Part shown: one piece after another, positions 16,306 to 25,267 of the stretch | Position numbering within the stretch: position 1 is the first letter of the stretch | How the letters are laid out: the number at the start of each line of letters is the position of its first letter | Assembly: GCF_000987765.1 (NCBI RefSeq) | Contig: NZ_LAHP01000024.1 | Coordinates: 1-48,575 of the forward strand | Length of the DNA: 48,575 nucleotides | Direction of reading: 5' to 3' | Source of the DNA: Arsukibacterium sp. MJ3 | GTDB taxonomy: Bacteria; Pseudomonadota; Gammaproteobacteria; Enterobacterales; Alteromonadaceae | The notes under the pieces: model-generated | Told to the model about the DNA's origin: nothing | Seen by the model: the letters and a program-made list of their open reading frames with translations, nothing else | The model's database searches: none | Made by a program: the position numbers and the translations under genes

Positions 16306-17823
16306 TCAAACATTTTTAAGACGAATAGAATTAATAATGCAGATGATTTTAAATCTAAATACATATGAAATAAAAGATAAAAAAGTAAAATTAATGATTG
16401 GATAAAATAAAACAATGTAATTATTATCGGAATGAATACCGTACTTAAACATAAAATAAAAAATTAGGATTGATACCAGTGTGATAAGTAAAATAATTTT
16501 TAGTAAAATAAATAAAAGATTATTGAAATTTGTTTTAATCTGAATACCACCCCAGATAAGAAAGAAAATTACCGTATGGATAAATATAAACTTTGCACTT
16601 GCAGTAGCACCGTATGTACTGGCGACATAAATTGAAATTGGAATTGTTAACATAGAATATAATGAGTAAGCATAAAAATGAATTTTCAGCCTTCCGGTGC
16701 AATAAAGAAAAATAAAAATAAAATTCATTGTCGCTGAAATAAACGCAGCACTTACAAGCCATTTAGCAAATCCATTTACCTGACCAGCCAATTCGAAGTC
16801 GCCTAGCCATAAGTAAATAATCTCGTTACCAAAAAAGAATAAAAATGGAATTATTGGTGTTAATGCAAGTATGAAAATAAGAAATGAAGAACAGTATAAT
16901 TTTGAAAAAGACTCGAATTTTTTTTCTGAGTAATACGTACTCAATCTTGGCATCAACATTTGAGATACTGGTGCGCTTATAAGTGTTATAGCAGCCGTCA
17001 GTTCAACAGCAAGTTGATACTTAGCATATTCTTGAAGCGGTATGTATGCAGTGAGTACGAATTTATCAATTTGTGTTGCTATAATCCATATCAAAGAAAG
17101 TCCAGACAGATTCATCGCAAATTTAAAAACATTTCTAAATGTCAAATCATCGTTTGTGTCTAATTCATCGGCTCTTTTATAGTTACTAATAATTTTTCTC
17201 TTGTGGCGAAGACTAAGAAAAATGACCATTGAAAAAATAATCGCAGCATCAATCAGAGCTGTAATTTTTAGCACATAGAAAAAAATAAAAAGTGTACTTT
17301 CAATACTGTCTAACGCAAAATAAGTTCCAAAATAAAATAGCGTACTATAAACAACACTCCAAATCATTAACCATTCTTGTTTTTCCATTCCTGTTAAAAA
17401 ACTTGCTAGATATGATTTTATATATAGCAAGGCGAGTATTACACCTATTGATTTTATAGCATAAGAACTTTCAAGTGATTCTAAGGATGTTTCTAACCAC
17501 TGATTAGCAATGTAGTCATATGTCATGCTAAAAAAAAATATAATAGCTACTGATATGGCAGTAAAAAAAATAAATATTTTCCAGAACAACGAAAGAACTT
17601 TGCAATAGTTATTATAGCTTGCACTGTTTGTTGAAACCAATTTTATAAAAGTACCGCTTATACCTGCATCTAATAAACCAATAACACCAACTAATAGAAA
17701 AAAAAATGCTACCATTCCATATCGCTCAGTTCCGAGTATAGACAATATCAGAGGAATGAAAACTAACGGAAGTAGCGCTTTATAAAACTGGCAGCCATAT
17801 AGAACAAATGCTTTCTTAATCAT
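16306..17823 (-). CDS. wzx: Wzx-type polysaccharide flippase
   Basis: A membrane protein of 505 residues with about twelve to fourteen helices, starting IKKAFVLYGCQFYKALLPLV and showing the early LGTERYGMVAF and LDAGISGTF motifs typical of the polysaccharide transporter (MOP) superfamily. It should flip undecaprenyl-linked repeat units to the periplasmic face for polymerisation by the Wzy-like protein. It is strongly AT-rich and lies in the variable core of the locus. It starts at ATG 17823, 23 bases after the aminotransferase gene. Confidence 0.92.
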   Translation of the reverse strand: MIKKAFVLYGCQFYKALLPLVFIPLILSILGTERYGMVAFFFLLVGVIGLLDAGISGTFIKLVSTNSASYNNYCKVLSLFWKIFIFFTAISVAIIFFFSMTYDYIANQWLETSLESLESSYAIKSIGVILALLYIKSYLASFLTGMEKQEWLMIWSVVYSTLFYFGTYFALDSIESTLFIFFYVLKITALIDAAIIFSMVIFLSLRHKRKIISNYKRADELDTNDDLTFRNVFKFAMNLSGLSLIWIIATQIDKFVLTAYIPLQEYAKYQLAVELTAAITLISAPVSQMLMPRLSTYYSEKKFESFSKLYCSSFLIFILALTPIIPFLFFFGNEIIYLWLGDFELAGQVNGFAKWLVSAAFISATMNFIFIFLYCTGRLKIHFYAYSLYSMLTIPISIYVASTYGATASAKFIFIHTVIFFLIWGGIQIKTNFNNLLFILLKIILLITLVSILIFYFMFKYGIHSDNNYIVLFYPIINFTFLSFISYVFRFKIICIINSIRLKNV

Positions 17824-17846
17824 GAATCAGTATACTGATTTTTTGT

Positions 17847-18980
17847 TTAATTGCTTTCATTTGTGTACTTTATTATTTTTTCACAAATAAAGTCAATCTC
17901 AGTGTTATCCAGATCGTAATACAATGGTAACCTTAATAAAGTATCGGTAAAAAAATCTGAATTCTTAAGGCATTCCCCTGTGTGCTTTCCTTTAAAATAC
18001 TCACTTGTATGAAGAGATAAATAATGAAAAACAGCGTGAACACCTGAATCTTTTAAATGCTTAATTAGATTATTTCGGTGATTAAGGCTTTCACAAACAA
18101 TATAAAACATGTGTGCATTATTAGTAGAATAGCTAGGCAAAACTGGCAATCTAAATGAAGGACTTATTATCCCTATTTTAAGGTTATCATAATAGAGCTG
18201 CCATATCTCTTTTCTCTTTTCTTGAATTTTATTTTTGTTTTCAAGTTGAGCATATAAATATGCTGCAATTATATCTGATGGCAAAAAAGAAGATCCAATA
18301 TCTACCCAGCTGTATTTAGCAACCTCACCTCTGAAAAATGACGAACGGTTTGTCCCTTTTTCCCTGATAATCTCAGCGCGATGTATATATTTCTCATCAT
18401 TAATAACTAGCATACCCCCTTCACCAGCTATTATGTTTTTAGTCTCATGAAACGAAAAGGTGCCAAAAGCGCCAATACTACCAAGTGGCCTATCTTTATA
18501 ATAACTATCAATCGCTTGTGCAGCATCTTCTACTACGGGAATATTGAATTTTTTTGACAAATCCATTATTGCATCCATATCGCATGCAACACCCGCATAA
18601 TGTACTACAACGATTGCTTTAGTTCTTGGTGTAATGAGTTTTGAAACATGATCTGGGTCTATATTTGGATGATCAGAGGTACTGTCAGCAAAAACAATTT
18701 TTGCACCGCGCAATACGAATGCATTGACTGTTGATACAAATGTATAAGAGGGAGCAATAACCTCATCACCTGATTTAATATCTAATAATATTGCGGCCAT
18801 TTCCAACGCATCAGTACACGATGTGGTTAGAAGGACCTTTTTAAACCCATATTCTTTTTCGAAAAAATCATGGCATTTTTTTGTATATTTTCCATCTCCA
18901 GAAATCTTCCCACAGGCCACAGTATCAGCTATGTAAGCTAATTCATTACCAGACAATAACGGTTTGTTAAATGGAATCAT
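17847..18980 (-). CDS. wecE: dTDP-4-amino-4,6-dideoxygalactose transaminase, WecE/RffA-like
   Basis: A PLP-dependent DegT/DnrJ/EryC1 aminotransferase of 377 residues. It has the WecE-type N-terminus PFNKPLLSGNELAYI, TTSCTDALEMAA, APSYTFVSTVNAF, VVEDAAQAI and the PLP lysine in SFHETKNI (about residue 181). In the enterobacterial common antigen pathway WecE makes dTDP-Fuc4N from the RmlB product. RmlA and RmlB are encoded in the same operon, so the substrate is available. It overlaps the upstream acyltransferase gene by 4 bases (ATGA), which suggests that gene acylates its product. Confidence 0.92.
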   Translation of the reverse strand: MIPFNKPLLSGNELAYIADTVACGKISGDGKYTKKCHDFFEKEYGFKKVLLTTSCTDALEMAAILLDIKSGDEVIAPSYTFVSTVNAFVLRGAKIVFADSTSDHPNIDPDHVSKLITPRTKAIVVVHYAGVACDMDAIMDLSKKFNIPVVEDAAQAIDSYYKDRPLGSIGAFGTFSFHETKNIIAGEGGMLVINDEKYIHRAEIIREKGTNRSSFFRGEVAKYSWVDIGSSFLPSDIIAAYLYAQLENKNKIQEKRKEIWQLYYDNLKIGIISPSFRLPVLPSYSTNNAHMFYIVCESLNHRNNLIKHLKDSGVHAVFHYLSLHTSEYFKGKHTGECLKNSDFFTDTLLRLPLYYDLDNTEIDFICEKIIKYTNESN

Positions 18981-19543
18981 AGCTTTTTATTATCCAATAG
19001 AAATTCAACTTCCAATGCCAAAAGATCTTTAATTCTTTCTGACTTTCTCTTTGCCGGAGATCCAAAGTATACTCCCCAACTACATGTTGATTTAACTACT
19101 AAAGACATTGCGCCAATTGAACACCCCTCCTCAACTGTCACCCCTGGAAACACTACAGAGTTAGTTCCAATAATTACATGTTTTTTAATAACTACTTGCG
19201 AGAAGGTTTCTTTTTTAAATTTTTTAGGTACTAATGAGCTGACCATTGAAGCACCAGAATAATCATCACTTTGCGAAAAAATTTTTACCCCATAGGCTAA
19301 GGTAACAAAGTCTGCCATTATCACGCCTGGTTCTCCACCTGCTATCAAACACATCGGTGTTACGTGGCAGTAATCTCCAATTTCAATAAGCCCAGAAATA
19401 ATGCAAAAATCATCTATTCTTGAGTAATTTCCGATACATATTTTTTCTGGGTTGTATATTGCAGCTTTATCGCTTATTTTTACTTTCTTACCCAGTGAGC
19501 GAAACCCCATTTTTTCCATTTCTTTTTGACTAAGATAAGCCAT
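18977..19543 (-). CDS. Hexapeptide-repeat acyltransferase
   Basis: A left-handed beta-helix acyltransferase of 188 residues. Hexapeptide-type turns such as ICIGNYSRIDDFCII and VIKKHVIIGTNSVVFPGVTVEEGCSIGAM are visible, with the family's C-terminal GSPAKRK. It lies directly before, and overlaps, the WecE-like gene, so N-acylation of the dTDP-4-amino sugar is the likely job, replacing the GNAT-type WecD of enterobacteria. O-acetylation of another sugar is the alternative. The gene is AT-rich like its neighbours. Confidence 0.85.
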   Translation of the reverse strand: MAYLSQKEMEKMGFRSLGKKVKISDKAAIYNPEKICIGNYSRIDDFCIISGLIEIGDYCHVTPMCLIAGGEPGVIMADFVTLAYGVKIFSQSDDYSGASMVSSLVPKKFKKETFSQVVIKKHVIIGTNSVVFPGVTVEEGCSIGAMSLVVKSTCSWGVYFGSPAKRKSERIKDLLALEVEFLLDNKKL

Positions 19544-19578
19544 AATTACCTTTTACTTAATGGTTTATTTATCTTACT

Positions 19579-20124
19579 TTACGTGTGTAATTTATTAAAT
19601 TTAAATAATGTAGCAGACGAATCTTTTTCATTTACAATTACTTCTTCTAAATTTGGCCATGCAATATTTAAAGATGATGACATCCAATTGATTGAACGCT
19701 CAGAATCTTTACTGTAATAACCGGTTGTTTTATACAGAAATGTTGTGTTGTCTTCAAGTGACAGAAATCCATGCGCAAACCCCTCAGGTATCCAAAGCAT
19801 TTTTCTATTTTTTGCTGATAATTCTACTGCAACGTACTTGCCATACGTGTCAGAGTTCTCCCTGATATCAACAGCGACATCAAATACACTGCCCGTAACC
19901 ACCCGAACTAATTTCCCTTGTTGAAAAGGGGATACTTGGTAATGCAAGCCTCTAAGGACACCTTTATGAGAAATAGACTGGTTATCCTGCACAAACTCTC
20001 TGTCAGCGATTAGTTCACAAAAGACTTTATGATTCCAGGACTCCATAAACCAGCCGCGTTCATCACTAAAAACAGCAGGCTCAATAATTTTTACATCTGG
20101 AATTGCTGTATCAATAACTTTCAT
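19579..20124 (-). CDS. rmlC: dTDP-4-dehydrorhamnose 3,5-epimerase (copy 1)
   Basis: A cupin epimerase, about 181 residues from ATG 20124. It has IEPAVFSDERGWFMESWN, the catalytic His in LRGLHYQ and WIPEGFAHGFLSL. It forms the 3,5-epimerase step of dTDP-L-rhamnose synthesis. An in-frame GTG at 20133 overlaps the rmlD stop (GTGA) and could add three residues, but the family start fits ATG 20124 better. It is the last gene of the rmlB-A-D-C block of the operon. A second rmlC lies at 32044-32601. Confidence 0.93.
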   Translation of the reverse strand: MKVIDTAIPDVKIIEPAVFSDERGWFMESWNHKVFCELIADREFVQDNQSISHKGVLRGLHYQVSPFQQGKLVRVVTGSVFDVAVDIRENSDTYGKYVAVELSAKNRKMLWIPEGFAHGFLSLEDNTTFLYKTTGYYSKDSERSINWMSSSLNIAWPNLEEVIVNEKDSSATLFKFNKLHT

Positions 20125-20129
20125 AGCGT

Positions 20130-21020
20130 TCACTTGTATAATGTTAAGTTGTTTAAGGCCACTTGCCAGCTCGATGGCTTAATAGCAAATGCTTGCTGTA
20201 TTTTGCTGCAATTTAACATAGAAAAAGCCGGCCGTTTTGCAGGTGTTGGATATTGTTCGGTAGTAATAGCATTAACCACCGGCGCCTTGACAATAAGCTG
20301 CTGCTGTACAGCGTGTGCAAATATTTGTTGCGCAAACTGCTTCCAGCTTACAAAAGGCATACCGCTGTAATGGTATATACCCCAGCGCTGTTCATTCTGT
20401 GTGTCTAGCTGCCCTACTATAGCAATAATGGTGTTGGCAATATCACCGGCATAAGTAGGCCCACCCATTTGGTCGGCTACTACACCAAGTTCAGGGCGGC
20501 TTTGCGCCATCCGTAACATAGTTTTGACAAAATTATTGCCATGCTCGGCAAATACCCAGGCAGTACGAAGAATAATATGTTTACTGCAATGTTTTACTAC
20601 TGCTAACTCGCCAGCAAGTTTAGTTACACCATAGACACTTTGCGGATTAGTGATATCGGTTTCGACATAGGGTTGTTGGCTGGTGCCATCAAATACATAA
20701 TCGGTTGATACATGTATTAACACTGCACCAAGCCTACTAGCTATTTTGGCAAGGTTTTCTGGACCAAACTCGTTAATAGAAGCGGCTAATTCTTGCTCTT
20801 GCTCGGCTTTATCAACGGCAGTATAAGCTGCAGCATTAATAATAACGTCTGGTGCAAAAGCCATTAGCGAGCTGTCTACCTCAGCAGCATTAGCTATATC
20901 TAACCCTGCTCTGTCGAATGCCTTAAGGGTTACTTTTCCTGTTAGTTTTTTTACTAACTGATATCCCAGTTGGCCATTGGCACCGGTTATAGCAACTTTT
21001 AATTGTGCTGTTAATTGCAT
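20130..21020 (-). CDS. rmlD: dTDP-4-dehydrorhamnose reductase (copy 1)
   Basis: A short-chain reductase of 296 residues that makes dTDP-L-rhamnose in the last step. Its nucleotide motif [11 protein letters not shown] is at about 13-23, with STDYVFDGT, and YGVTKLAGE containing the YxxxK catalytic pair. It overlaps rmlA by 10 bases. Copy 2 at 31140-32018 has the same motifs but differs through most of its length, so the two are old paralogues or separate acquisitions, not a recent duplication. Confidence 0.95.
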   Translation of the reverse strand: MQLTAQLKVAITGANGQLGYQLVKKLTGKVTLKAFDRAGLDIANAAEVDSSLMAFAPDVIINAAAYTAVDKAEQEQELAASINEFGPENLAKIASRLGAVLIHVSTDYVFDGTSQQPYVETDITNPQSVYGVTKLAGELAVVKHCSKHIILRTAWVFAEHGNNFVKTMLRMAQSRPELGVVADQMGGPTYAGDIANTIIAIVGQLDTQNEQRWGIYHYSGMPFVSWKQFAQQIFAHAVQQQLIVKAPVVNAITTEQYPTPAKRPAFSMLNCSKIQQAFAIKPSSWQVALNNLTLYK

Positions 21021-21889
21021 GACACTAACCGGGTTAAATACTGGCCATATTCATTTTTTAGCATCGGTTTAGCCACACTAATTACTTGCTCAGCGGTTAG
21101 CCAGCCATTACGCCAGGCAATTTCTTCCAGACAGGCTATTTTCAACCCCTGCACATGCTCTATGGTTTGTACAAACGATGATGCTTCATGCAAGCTTTCA
21201 TGGGTACCGGTGTCAAGCCAGGCAAAACCACGACCCAGTATTTCTACATTCAGCTTGCCCGCTTCTAAGTACATCTGATTTAAGGTAGTTATTTCCAGCT
21301 CGCCACGCTCAGAAGGTTTAACCTGCTTAGCAAGCTCTACCACAGTATTGTCGTAGAAATACAGGCCAGTTACTGCATAGTTTGATTTCGGCCTAGCCGG
21401 TTTTTCTTCAATCGATACAGCTTTCATATCTTTATCAAATTCGACCACACCGAAACGTTCCGGGTCTTTTACCATATAACCGAAGACCGTAGCACCAGTG
21501 TCGCGAGCAGCGGCATTTTTTAATGTTTTAGAGAATGATTGGCCGTAATAGATATTGTCGCCTAGCACCAGACACACTTTGTCGTTACCAATAAACTCTT
21601 CACCAATAATAAAAGCCTGTGCCAAGCCGTCTGGGCTTGGTTGCACTGCATAGCTAAAGTTAACACCAAAGGCGCTGCCGTCGCCTAGCAGCCGTTTAAA
21701 ACCATCAATATCTTCAGGTGTTGAAATGATTAAAATGTCTTTAATACCTGCCAGCATCAAGGTTGATATCGGATAATACACCATCGGCTTATCATAAATA
21801 GGCAGTAATTGCTTTGAGACGCCACGAGTAATTGGGTACAAACGGGTGCCTGAGCCACCCGCTAATACGATTCCTTTGTATGCTGCCAT
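21011..21889 (-). CDS. rmlA: Glucose-1-phosphate thymidylyltransferase (copy 1)
   Basis: Makes dTDP-glucose from glucose-1-phosphate and dTTP. The 292-residue chain starts [19 protein letters not shown] at ATG 21889, eight bases after an AGGAAG site that overlaps the end of rmlB; the longer frame to 21949 lies inside rmlB and is not used. Motifs include [26 protein letters not shown] and the EKPARPKS segment. Full length for the RmlA family. It feeds both the rhamnose branch and the WecE-type amino-sugar branch. Confidence 0.96.
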   Translation of the reverse strand: MAAYKGIVLAGGSGTRLYPITRGVSKQLLPIYDKPMVYYPISTLMLAGIKDILIISTPEDIDGFKRLLGDGSAFGVNFSYAVQPSPDGLAQAFIIGEEFIGNDKVCLVLGDNIYYGQSFSKTLKNAAARDTGATVFGYMVKDPERFGVVEFDKDMKAVSIEEKPARPKSNYAVTGLYFYDNTVVELAKQVKPSERGELEITTLNQMYLEAGKLNVEILGRGFAWLDTGTHESLHEASSFVQTIEHVQGLKIACLEEIAWRNGWLTAEQVISVAKPMLKNEYGQYLTRLVSCN

Positions 21890-21891
21890 AG

Positions 21892-22962
21892 TTATGCTTC
21901 CTGCCCTAAACGTTCTAATTTGTAGCTGCCATCTAACACAGCTTGCCACCAGTCTTTATTATCTAAATACCACTGCACGGTTTTACGCAAACCAGTTTCA
22001 AAGGTTTCTTCTGGCTTCCAGCCTAGCTCTCGCTCAATTTTACTGGCGTCTATCGCGTAACGCAGGTCATGGCCTGGCCGATCTTTGACAAAAGTGATTA
22101 AACTTTCGTAGTTTTCAATGTTAAGTGATGAATGCTTAATTGGCGCGAGTTCTTCCAAAATAGCGCAGATAGTTTTAACCACTTCGATATTTTGCTTTTC
22201 GTTGTGGCCGCCGATATTATAGGTTTCACCTACTTCACCTTCAGTTACCACTTTGTACAGCGCACGAGCATGGTCTTCTACATACAACCAGTCACGGATT
22301 TGGTTACCTTTACCGTATACCGGTAGCGGCTTACCGGCTAGCGCGTTTAAAATGATTAGCGGTATAAGTTTTTCCGGGAAGTGATACGGCCCATAATTAT
22401 TTGAGCAGTTAGTTACAATAACTGGCAGGCCATAAGTACGCTGCCATGCCCGCACTAAATGATCAGAGCTGGCCTTGCTGGCTGAATAAGGGCTGCTTGG
22501 TGCGTACGGTGTCGTTTCAGTAAACAAATCATCAGTGCCATGCAAATCACCATACACTTCATCGGTAGAGATATGATGAAAGCGAAATGCGGCTTTACGT
22601 GCTTCAGGTAAGTCTTTCCAATACTGACGCGCAGCTTCTAATAGGGCATAAGTACCAATAATGTTAGTTTCAATAAACGCTGCAGGGCCATCAATAGAAC
22701 GGTCAACATGGCTTTCGGCCGCTAAATGCATTACCGCATCGGGCTGGTGTTTAGCAAACAGGGCTGCCATTGTCTCTGCATTACAGATATCAGCTTGCTC
22801 AAACACATACCGACTATTTTGCGCTGCGTCAGCTACCGAATTAAGATTACCGGCATAAGTTAACTTATCAACGTTAACTACCGAATTAGCGGTGTTTTTA
22901 ATAATATGGCGCACAACTGCCGAACCAATAAAACCCGCGCCACCTGTTACTAACAATTTCAT
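21892..22962 (-). CDS. rmlB: dTDP-glucose 4,6-dehydratase (copy 1)
   Basis: Converts dTDP-glucose to the 4-keto-6-deoxy intermediate. The 356-residue chain has TGGAGFIGS (about 6-14), [21 protein letters not shown] and [10 protein letters not shown] with catalytic Tyr and Lys. ATG 22962 overlaps the wecC stop codon by one base (TAATG), so translation is probably coupled; an upstream in-frame TTG at 22968 is unlikely to be used. Its product is shared between rhamnose synthesis and the WecE-like transaminase. A paralogue lies at 30104-31135. Confidence 0.96.
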   Translation of the reverse strand: MKLLVTGGAGFIGSAVVRHIIKNTANSVVNVDKLTYAGNLNSVADAAQNSRYVFEQADICNAETMAALFAKHQPDAVMHLAAESHVDRSIDGPAAFIETNIIGTYALLEAARQYWKDLPEARKAAFRFHHISTDEVYGDLHGTDDLFTETTPYAPSSPYSASKASSDHLVRAWQRTYGLPVIVTNCSNNYGPYHFPEKLIPLIILNALAGKPLPVYGKGNQIRDWLYVEDHARALYKVVTEGEVGETYNIGGHNEKQNIEVVKTICAILEELAPIKHSSLNIENYESLITFVKDRPGHDLRYAIDASKIERELGWKPEETFETGLRKTVQWYLDNKDWWQAVLDGSYKLERLGQEA

Positions 22963-24215
22963 TACCAAATCCCTTTACTATCAACAATAACGCCAGTTAC
23001 TGGCTTAGTTGTTTTAAACAATTTATGGTCAACCAACAATATGTGAATATCTGCTTCAATGAAGGCTTGCTCAACGCTTGATAAAGACTGGCTTGCTAAT
23101 TTAGCTGGCAGTTGCGCTATGTTTGGCTCAACTAACAGCACCCGGCCACTATGTATCTTTACAATTTGTTGGGCTATAGCCATTGCCGGGCTTTCTCGCA
23201 AATCGTCAATATCAGGCTTAAATGCCAGGCCATAGCATGCCACTGTGACGTCTTTTACTGTCTTGGTCGGGTTTGCCTGCAGAAAATCCGCAATAGCCAG
23301 TTTCACCTTATCAATCACCCACCCTGGTTTGCTGTCATTCACTTCACGTGCGGTTCGGATCAACTTTGCCAACTCAGGCGTTTTACTAACAATAAACCAG
23401 GGGTCTACTGCAATGCAGTGGCCACCAACACCCGGGCCGGGTTGTAAAATATTCACCCTGGGGTGACGATTTGCTAGTTTAATTAATTCCCAGACGTTGA
23501 TGTCAAGCTTGTCGCATATCATTGACAGCTCATTGGCAAAGGCAATGTTGACATCACGAAAGCTATTTTCGGTTAGCTTAGCCATCTCTGCCGTGCGAGC
23601 ATTAGTTACTACGCATTCACCTTGTACAAAAGTTTTATATAGAGCTACCGAGTAAGCCGAGCATTTAGGTGTCATACCGCCAATTACCCGGTCATTCTCG
23701 ATAAGCTCACGCATGACATGGCCCGGTAATACACGTTCCGGACAATGGGCAATACGAATATCGGAATCTTCACCATGAGTTTGCGGGAAAGTTAAATCGG
23801 GTCTTGCCGTAGCTAACCATTCAGCCATCTGCTCAGTGGCGCCCACCGGCGAGGTGGACTCCAGAATAACCAGATTACCTTTGGCTAATACCGGCGCTAT
23901 GGCTTTACTAGCGGCCTCAATGTAACTTAAATCTGGATCATGATTATCGCCTTTAAAGGGCGTCGGTACGGCAACAATAAATGCATCTGCAGGTTCGGGC
24001 GTGGTTGTGGCTTTTAAATACCCTTCAGTTACTGCAGCATGTACAGCGATATCTAAGTCAGGTTCGACGATATGAATTTTACCCTGATTAATGGTATCAA
24101 CCGCTCTTTGGTTTACATCAACGCCAATCACTTTTATTTTACGAGAAGCAAACACAGCTGCAGTTGGCAGACCAATATAGCCAAGTCCAATAACGGATAA
24201 AGATGAAAATTTCAT
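22962..24215 (-). CDS. wecC: UDP-N-acetyl-D-mannosamine dehydrogenase
   Basis: Oxidises UDP-ManNAc to UDP-ManNAcA with NAD+. The 417-residue chain has the Rossmann motif [11 protein letters not shown] (about 10-20), [16 protein letters not shown] and [10 protein letters not shown], with the catalytic Cys in GGHCIAVDP. It should use UDP-ManNAc made by wecB (36829-37962), 13 kb upstream. Its ATG at 24215 overlaps by one base the stop of a truncated wecB remnant, showing that wecB once lay directly before it. It precedes rmlB with the same one-base overlap. Confidence 0.95.
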   Translation of the reverse strand: MKFSSLSVIGLGYIGLPTAAVFASRKIKVIGVDVNQRAVDTINQGKIHIVEPDLDIAVHAAVTEGYLKATTTPEPADAFIVAVPTPFKGDNHDPDLSYIEAASKAIAPVLAKGNLVILESTSPVGATEQMAEWLATARPDLTFPQTHGEDSDIRIAHCPERVLPGHVMRELIENDRVIGGMTPKCSAYSVALYKTFVQGECVVTNARTAEMAKLTENSFRDVNIAFANELSMICDKLDINVWELIKLANRHPRVNILQPGPGVGGHCIAVDPWFIVSKTPELAKLIRTAREVNDSKPGWVIDKVKLAIADFLQANPTKTVKDVTVACYGLAFKPDIDDLRESPAMAIAQQIVKIHSGRVLLVEPNIAQLPAKLASQSLSSVEQAFIEADIHILLVDHKLFKTTKPVTGVIVDSKGIW

Positions 24216-24328
24216 TAATTAAATACCTTGAAAAAACTTATCGAAAATTCATTTGCAGGATTTGACAATATCGAAAATGCCATTTTAACAGCTTCAAGAC
24301 GGGTTGCAAAAACTGTTAGCACTTTCAT
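24215..24328 (-). pseudogene. wecB': 5' remnant of wecB fused to wecC by TAATG overlap
   Basis: A 37-codon frame from ATG 24328 to TAA 24215-24217 begins MKVLTVFATRLEAVKMA, which matches the highly conserved UDP-GlcNAc 2-epimerase start (family form [17 protein letters not shown]) at 14 of 17 positions; two of the differences hit the invariant G and P. After about residue 17 the likeness fades and the frame ends. All but the first part of the gene is lost. It lies immediately upstream of wecC, the usual wecB position, and keeps the coupling overlap. It cannot be an active epimerase, but its translation could still support wecC expression. Confidence 0.75.
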
Positions 24329-24332
24329 TAAA

Positions 24333-25259
24333 TTACTTTTTACCCGAAAAATAACGCACTAAAACAAACATCATGCTAAGTAATGAGCCCAACATAAAGG
24401 CCAAAACAACAATTAGCGCTCTAGCTGGCTTGGCTTTTCGCTCCGCCACAACCGCTGGATCAACTGTTTTAAACACATATTCTTCCCGCACATTAGCCAG
24501 CATTACTGTTTTGGTTTGTTCTTCAATTAAGGCAAACAACATGGCACGAACATCGGCAATATTGGTTTGGTTAATTTGTTCGGTAAGGTAAGCCATACTA
24601 CTTTTGGCTTCGCTAAGTTCGCGCTGCCGCATTTCATTGTTAATAGCTTGCACTAACCAACTAGCCCATTGCTGCGCTAAGTAAGGGGAATAATGCTCGA
24701 CTGAAAGGTTTACCATGCCGCTTGTTTTATCCTGCGATACGGCAAACAACTTCAGAAACCCTTCATGTGTTTCTAACACGCTGGGCTTGGGCTGAAACGG
24801 CGGCTTAACATCACGAACCCATTGCTGGTTGGTTTCATTATATATATCTGGGTCAATCACCAGGCTATTGTCACTGCGATTCCAGCCCTTTGCTGCCATT
24901 ATCGGAATAAATAAATCATGCTTTTCAATAAACCGGCCAATAAACTCGCGTGATTTAAGTATTTCAATTGCTAAGCCGGTTTTATCACCACCAGCACCGC
25001 CTAGATTAACCCCGGCTAAGGCCGCTAAACCGCCTAGCTGGCCAGGGATTTTCAAGCCACTGATTTCTGATACCGGCGCTAATAACACGTCACTTTTATA
25101 AATATTTGGCAGGCTTAAGGCATAAAACACTGCCACTACGGCAAACACAAAAGTAACCGCAATAATAATCCACTTACCCTGCCAGATAGCACTTAATAAC
25201 TCACGCAAATCGATTTCATCATCAGCAGTTTGTTGCTGTTGTATTACTTGTTCAGTCAT
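24333..25259 (-). CDS. wzz: Wzz-type chain length regulator
   Basis: A polysaccharide co-polymerase of 308 residues. It has a short cytoplasmic start, the Wzz signature (DEIDLRELLSAIWQGKW) at about 14-30, a first membrane span near 31-50, a long periplasmic part and a second span near 282-303 (ALIVVLAFMLGSLLSMMFVL), ending RYFSGKK. There is no C-terminal tyrosine kinase domain, and no separate kinase gene (wzc) or phosphatase gene (wzb) is present, so this is the O-antigen-like co-polymerase class. It starts at ATG 25259, eight bases after wza. Confidence 0.93.
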   Translation of the reverse strand: MTEQVIQQQQTADDEIDLRELLSAIWQGKWIIIAVTFVFAVVAVFYALSLPNIYKSDVLLAPVSEISGLKIPGQLGGLAALAGVNLGGAGGDKTGLAIEILKSREFIGRFIEKHDLFIPIMAAKGWNRSDNSLVIDPDIYNETNQQWVRDVKPPFQPKPSVLETHEGFLKLFAVSQDKTSGMVNLSVEHYSPYLAQQWASWLVQAINNEMRQRELSEAKSSMAYLTEQINQTNIADVRAMLFALIEEQTKTVMLANVREEYVFKTVDPAVVAERKAKPARALIVVLAFMLGSLLSMMFVLVRYFSGKK

Positions 25260-25267
25260 CGGTTTCC

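Noticed and set aside
20029..20370. 113-codon plus-strand frame across rmlC/rmlD
   Set aside because: Opposes two conserved genes and is Cys-rich low-quality sequence.
24215..24328. Reading the short frame upstream of wecC as a regulatory leader peptide only
   Set aside because: Its likeness to the WecB N-terminus, at the expected wecB position, explains it better as a gene remnant.
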